A stretch of DNA of 64,000 nucleotides from Ceratopteris richardii (lineage: Eukaryota; Streptophyta; Polypodiopsida; Polypodiales; Pteridaceae): positions 65,216,336-65,280,335 of the forward strand of contig CM035435.1 in NCBI GenBank assembly GCA_020310875.1, read 5' to 3'. Within the stretch, counting starts at the first letter, position 1. Each line of letters begins with the position of its first letter. A model generated the notes under the pieces. It did not search any database and was not told where the DNA came from. It saw only the letters and a list, made by a program, of their open reading frames with translations. Made by a program: the position numbers and the translations under genes. Positions 63,165-64,000 of the stretch are shown here, one piece after another.

Positions 63165-63967
63165 TCAACTTTCAGCTTCCACAGGTTCTGGAACTTGTCC
63201 TGCCGAGGTACTAGGACTTTTTGGAACTTTAACTTCTTCCATTTTTGGAACCAAAGTCTCTTGTGGAACCGAATCTGTAGAAGGTTGTGAAATTCCTCTT
63301 TCTTCAACTTTTTCTTGAATCTTAGGAATTTTAACTCCCTCCTGATATGGCTGAACATGTACATCCAGAATCTTTCTAAAAAATCCATAGTCATTTTCAC
63401 TAATGAACTCTGGATTTTTCGCTCCTTTATCATAAACCTTATTTTCAGCAATATAAGCATTACGTGAAAGAATAACTTCACCTATCTCTCGAACATAAAA
63501 CCTGTATCTTTTACTCTCAATAGGATATCCAATGAAAACAGCTTTCTTTGCCTTTACATCTAGTTTGCCTCGGTCCTTTTTCTCAATATGTACATAAGAA
63601 AGTGATCCAAACACTCTGAAGTATTTTCTACCATAATAAGCTTCATAAGGTGTGATTACCTTTAAAGCTTTTGTAGATGACCTGTTCAAAATGTGATTAG
63701 CTGTACGTACTGCATCAAACTAGAATTTCGGTGAAAGCTTCTTGGATGCCATCATGCTCCGCATCATCTCAAAAGTACTCTATTCTTTCTTTCTGCAACA
63801 CCATTCTGTTGAGGAGTATCAGCAATAGTAAGGTGTCGAGTAATACCTTTCTCATCAAGAAATGTCTGGAACTCATTTGACAAGTATTCTCCACCTCTAT
63901 CACTTCGGAGAATCTGGATAGTTTCCTGACTTTCATTTTCAACCATAGCTACAAACGTTTTGAACAT
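63165..63967 (-). CDS. pol: Element E pol: integrase core end and C-terminal linker
   Basis: 63764-63967 holds the second half of the integrase core (LRSDRGGEYLSNEFQTFLDE and TPQQNGVAERKNR). 63165-63689 holds the copia-specific C-terminal region (VITPYEAYYGRKYFRVFGSL, KAVFIGYPIESKRYRFYV) and a Pro/Val/Glu-rich linker to reverse transcriptase. The N-terminal integrase and protease lie beyond the window. Confidence 0.85.
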
Positions 63968-64000
63968 AGGAAAGACTTATGACTTCAACTTAAGACCATA

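Larger units (their letters stand above)
60548..64000 (-). mobile_element. Element E: Ty1/copia LTR retrotransposon, running off the window
   Basis: A minus-strand copia element with its 3' LTR at 60548-61391, followed inward by a polypurine tract, RNase H, reverse transcriptase and part of integrase. Integrase lies upstream of reverse transcriptase, the copia order. The 5' half, gag and 5' LTR are beyond position 64000, so neither LTR age nor target duplication can be judged. It inserted into the outer end of the right arm of the giant inverted repeat. Broken, with several breaks in the visible part. Confidence 0.9.

Noticed and set aside
63053-63481. 142-residue Lys/Phe-rich minus-strand frame
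   Set aside because: Out-of-frame shadow of the integrase C-terminal linker of element E.

Overview
The window is nuclear DNA of a vascular plant with a large, repeat-rich genome. Nearly all of it is nested LTR retrotransposons of the Ty3/gypsy and Ty1/copia types with plant-style primer sites. Among them lie two exons of one host gene with long introns. The species cannot be fixed from the sequence; the large TE-filled introns and unusual gypsy elements would fit a fern, a gymnosperm or another big plant genome (inference).

Layout. 1-2594: 3' part of a plus-strand Ty3/gypsy element (D), cut by the window edge. 2595-26591: a minus-strand Ty1/copia element (B). One of its LTRs is split by a 17.5 kb minus-strand Ty3/gypsy element (A, 3136-20674) with 1459-bp LTRs, a tRNA-Asp-type primer site and 5-bp AGTAT target duplications. 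26592-27997 and 40414-43107: non-coding relic DNA, apparently an old gypsy-like derivative, split by a second large minus-strand gypsy element (F, 27998-40408; target duplication GTGTC) that is a clear relative of A. 43123-43613: a lone LTR (H) with its primer site. 43614 to about 47.9 kb: a decayed plus-strand chromovirus (G). 48220-48330 and 50708-50872: two coding exons of a host multi-pass membrane protein, probably a transporter related to bacterial nucleotide/MFS-type carriers. Intron 1 holds a (GA)n tract, LINE-like tails and a CATA microsatellite. About 53.1-60.5 kb: a giant inverted repeat, two head-to-head copies of a non-coding gypsy-like derivative around a gag-like centre, apparently inside intron 2. 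60548-64000: a minus-strand Ty1/copia element (E), inserted in the outer end of the right arm and running off the window.

How the parts relate. A and F share one plan: LTR, primer site, a leader with a tandem array built on ACGATACACGATACTTG and a GTATCGCGATAC palindrome, gag, protease, reverse transcriptase, RNase H, integrase, then a second, different retropepsin-like domain after the integrase, polypurine tract, LTR. A also carries about 3.5 kb of extra open sequence (an unknown 338-residue ORF and a coiled-coil region) that F lacks. LTR pairs compared by eye differ by about 1.8% (F), 2.6% (A) and 3.0% (B). That matches the nesting, with A inside B, and suggests insertions roughly one to a few million years old; G and the giant inverted repeat are much older.

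Most striking for follow-up are the second post-integrase protease, the shared but re-patterned leader arrays, A's extra 3' module, a composite LTR in A, and the 7.4 kb inverted repeat lying in a probable host intron.
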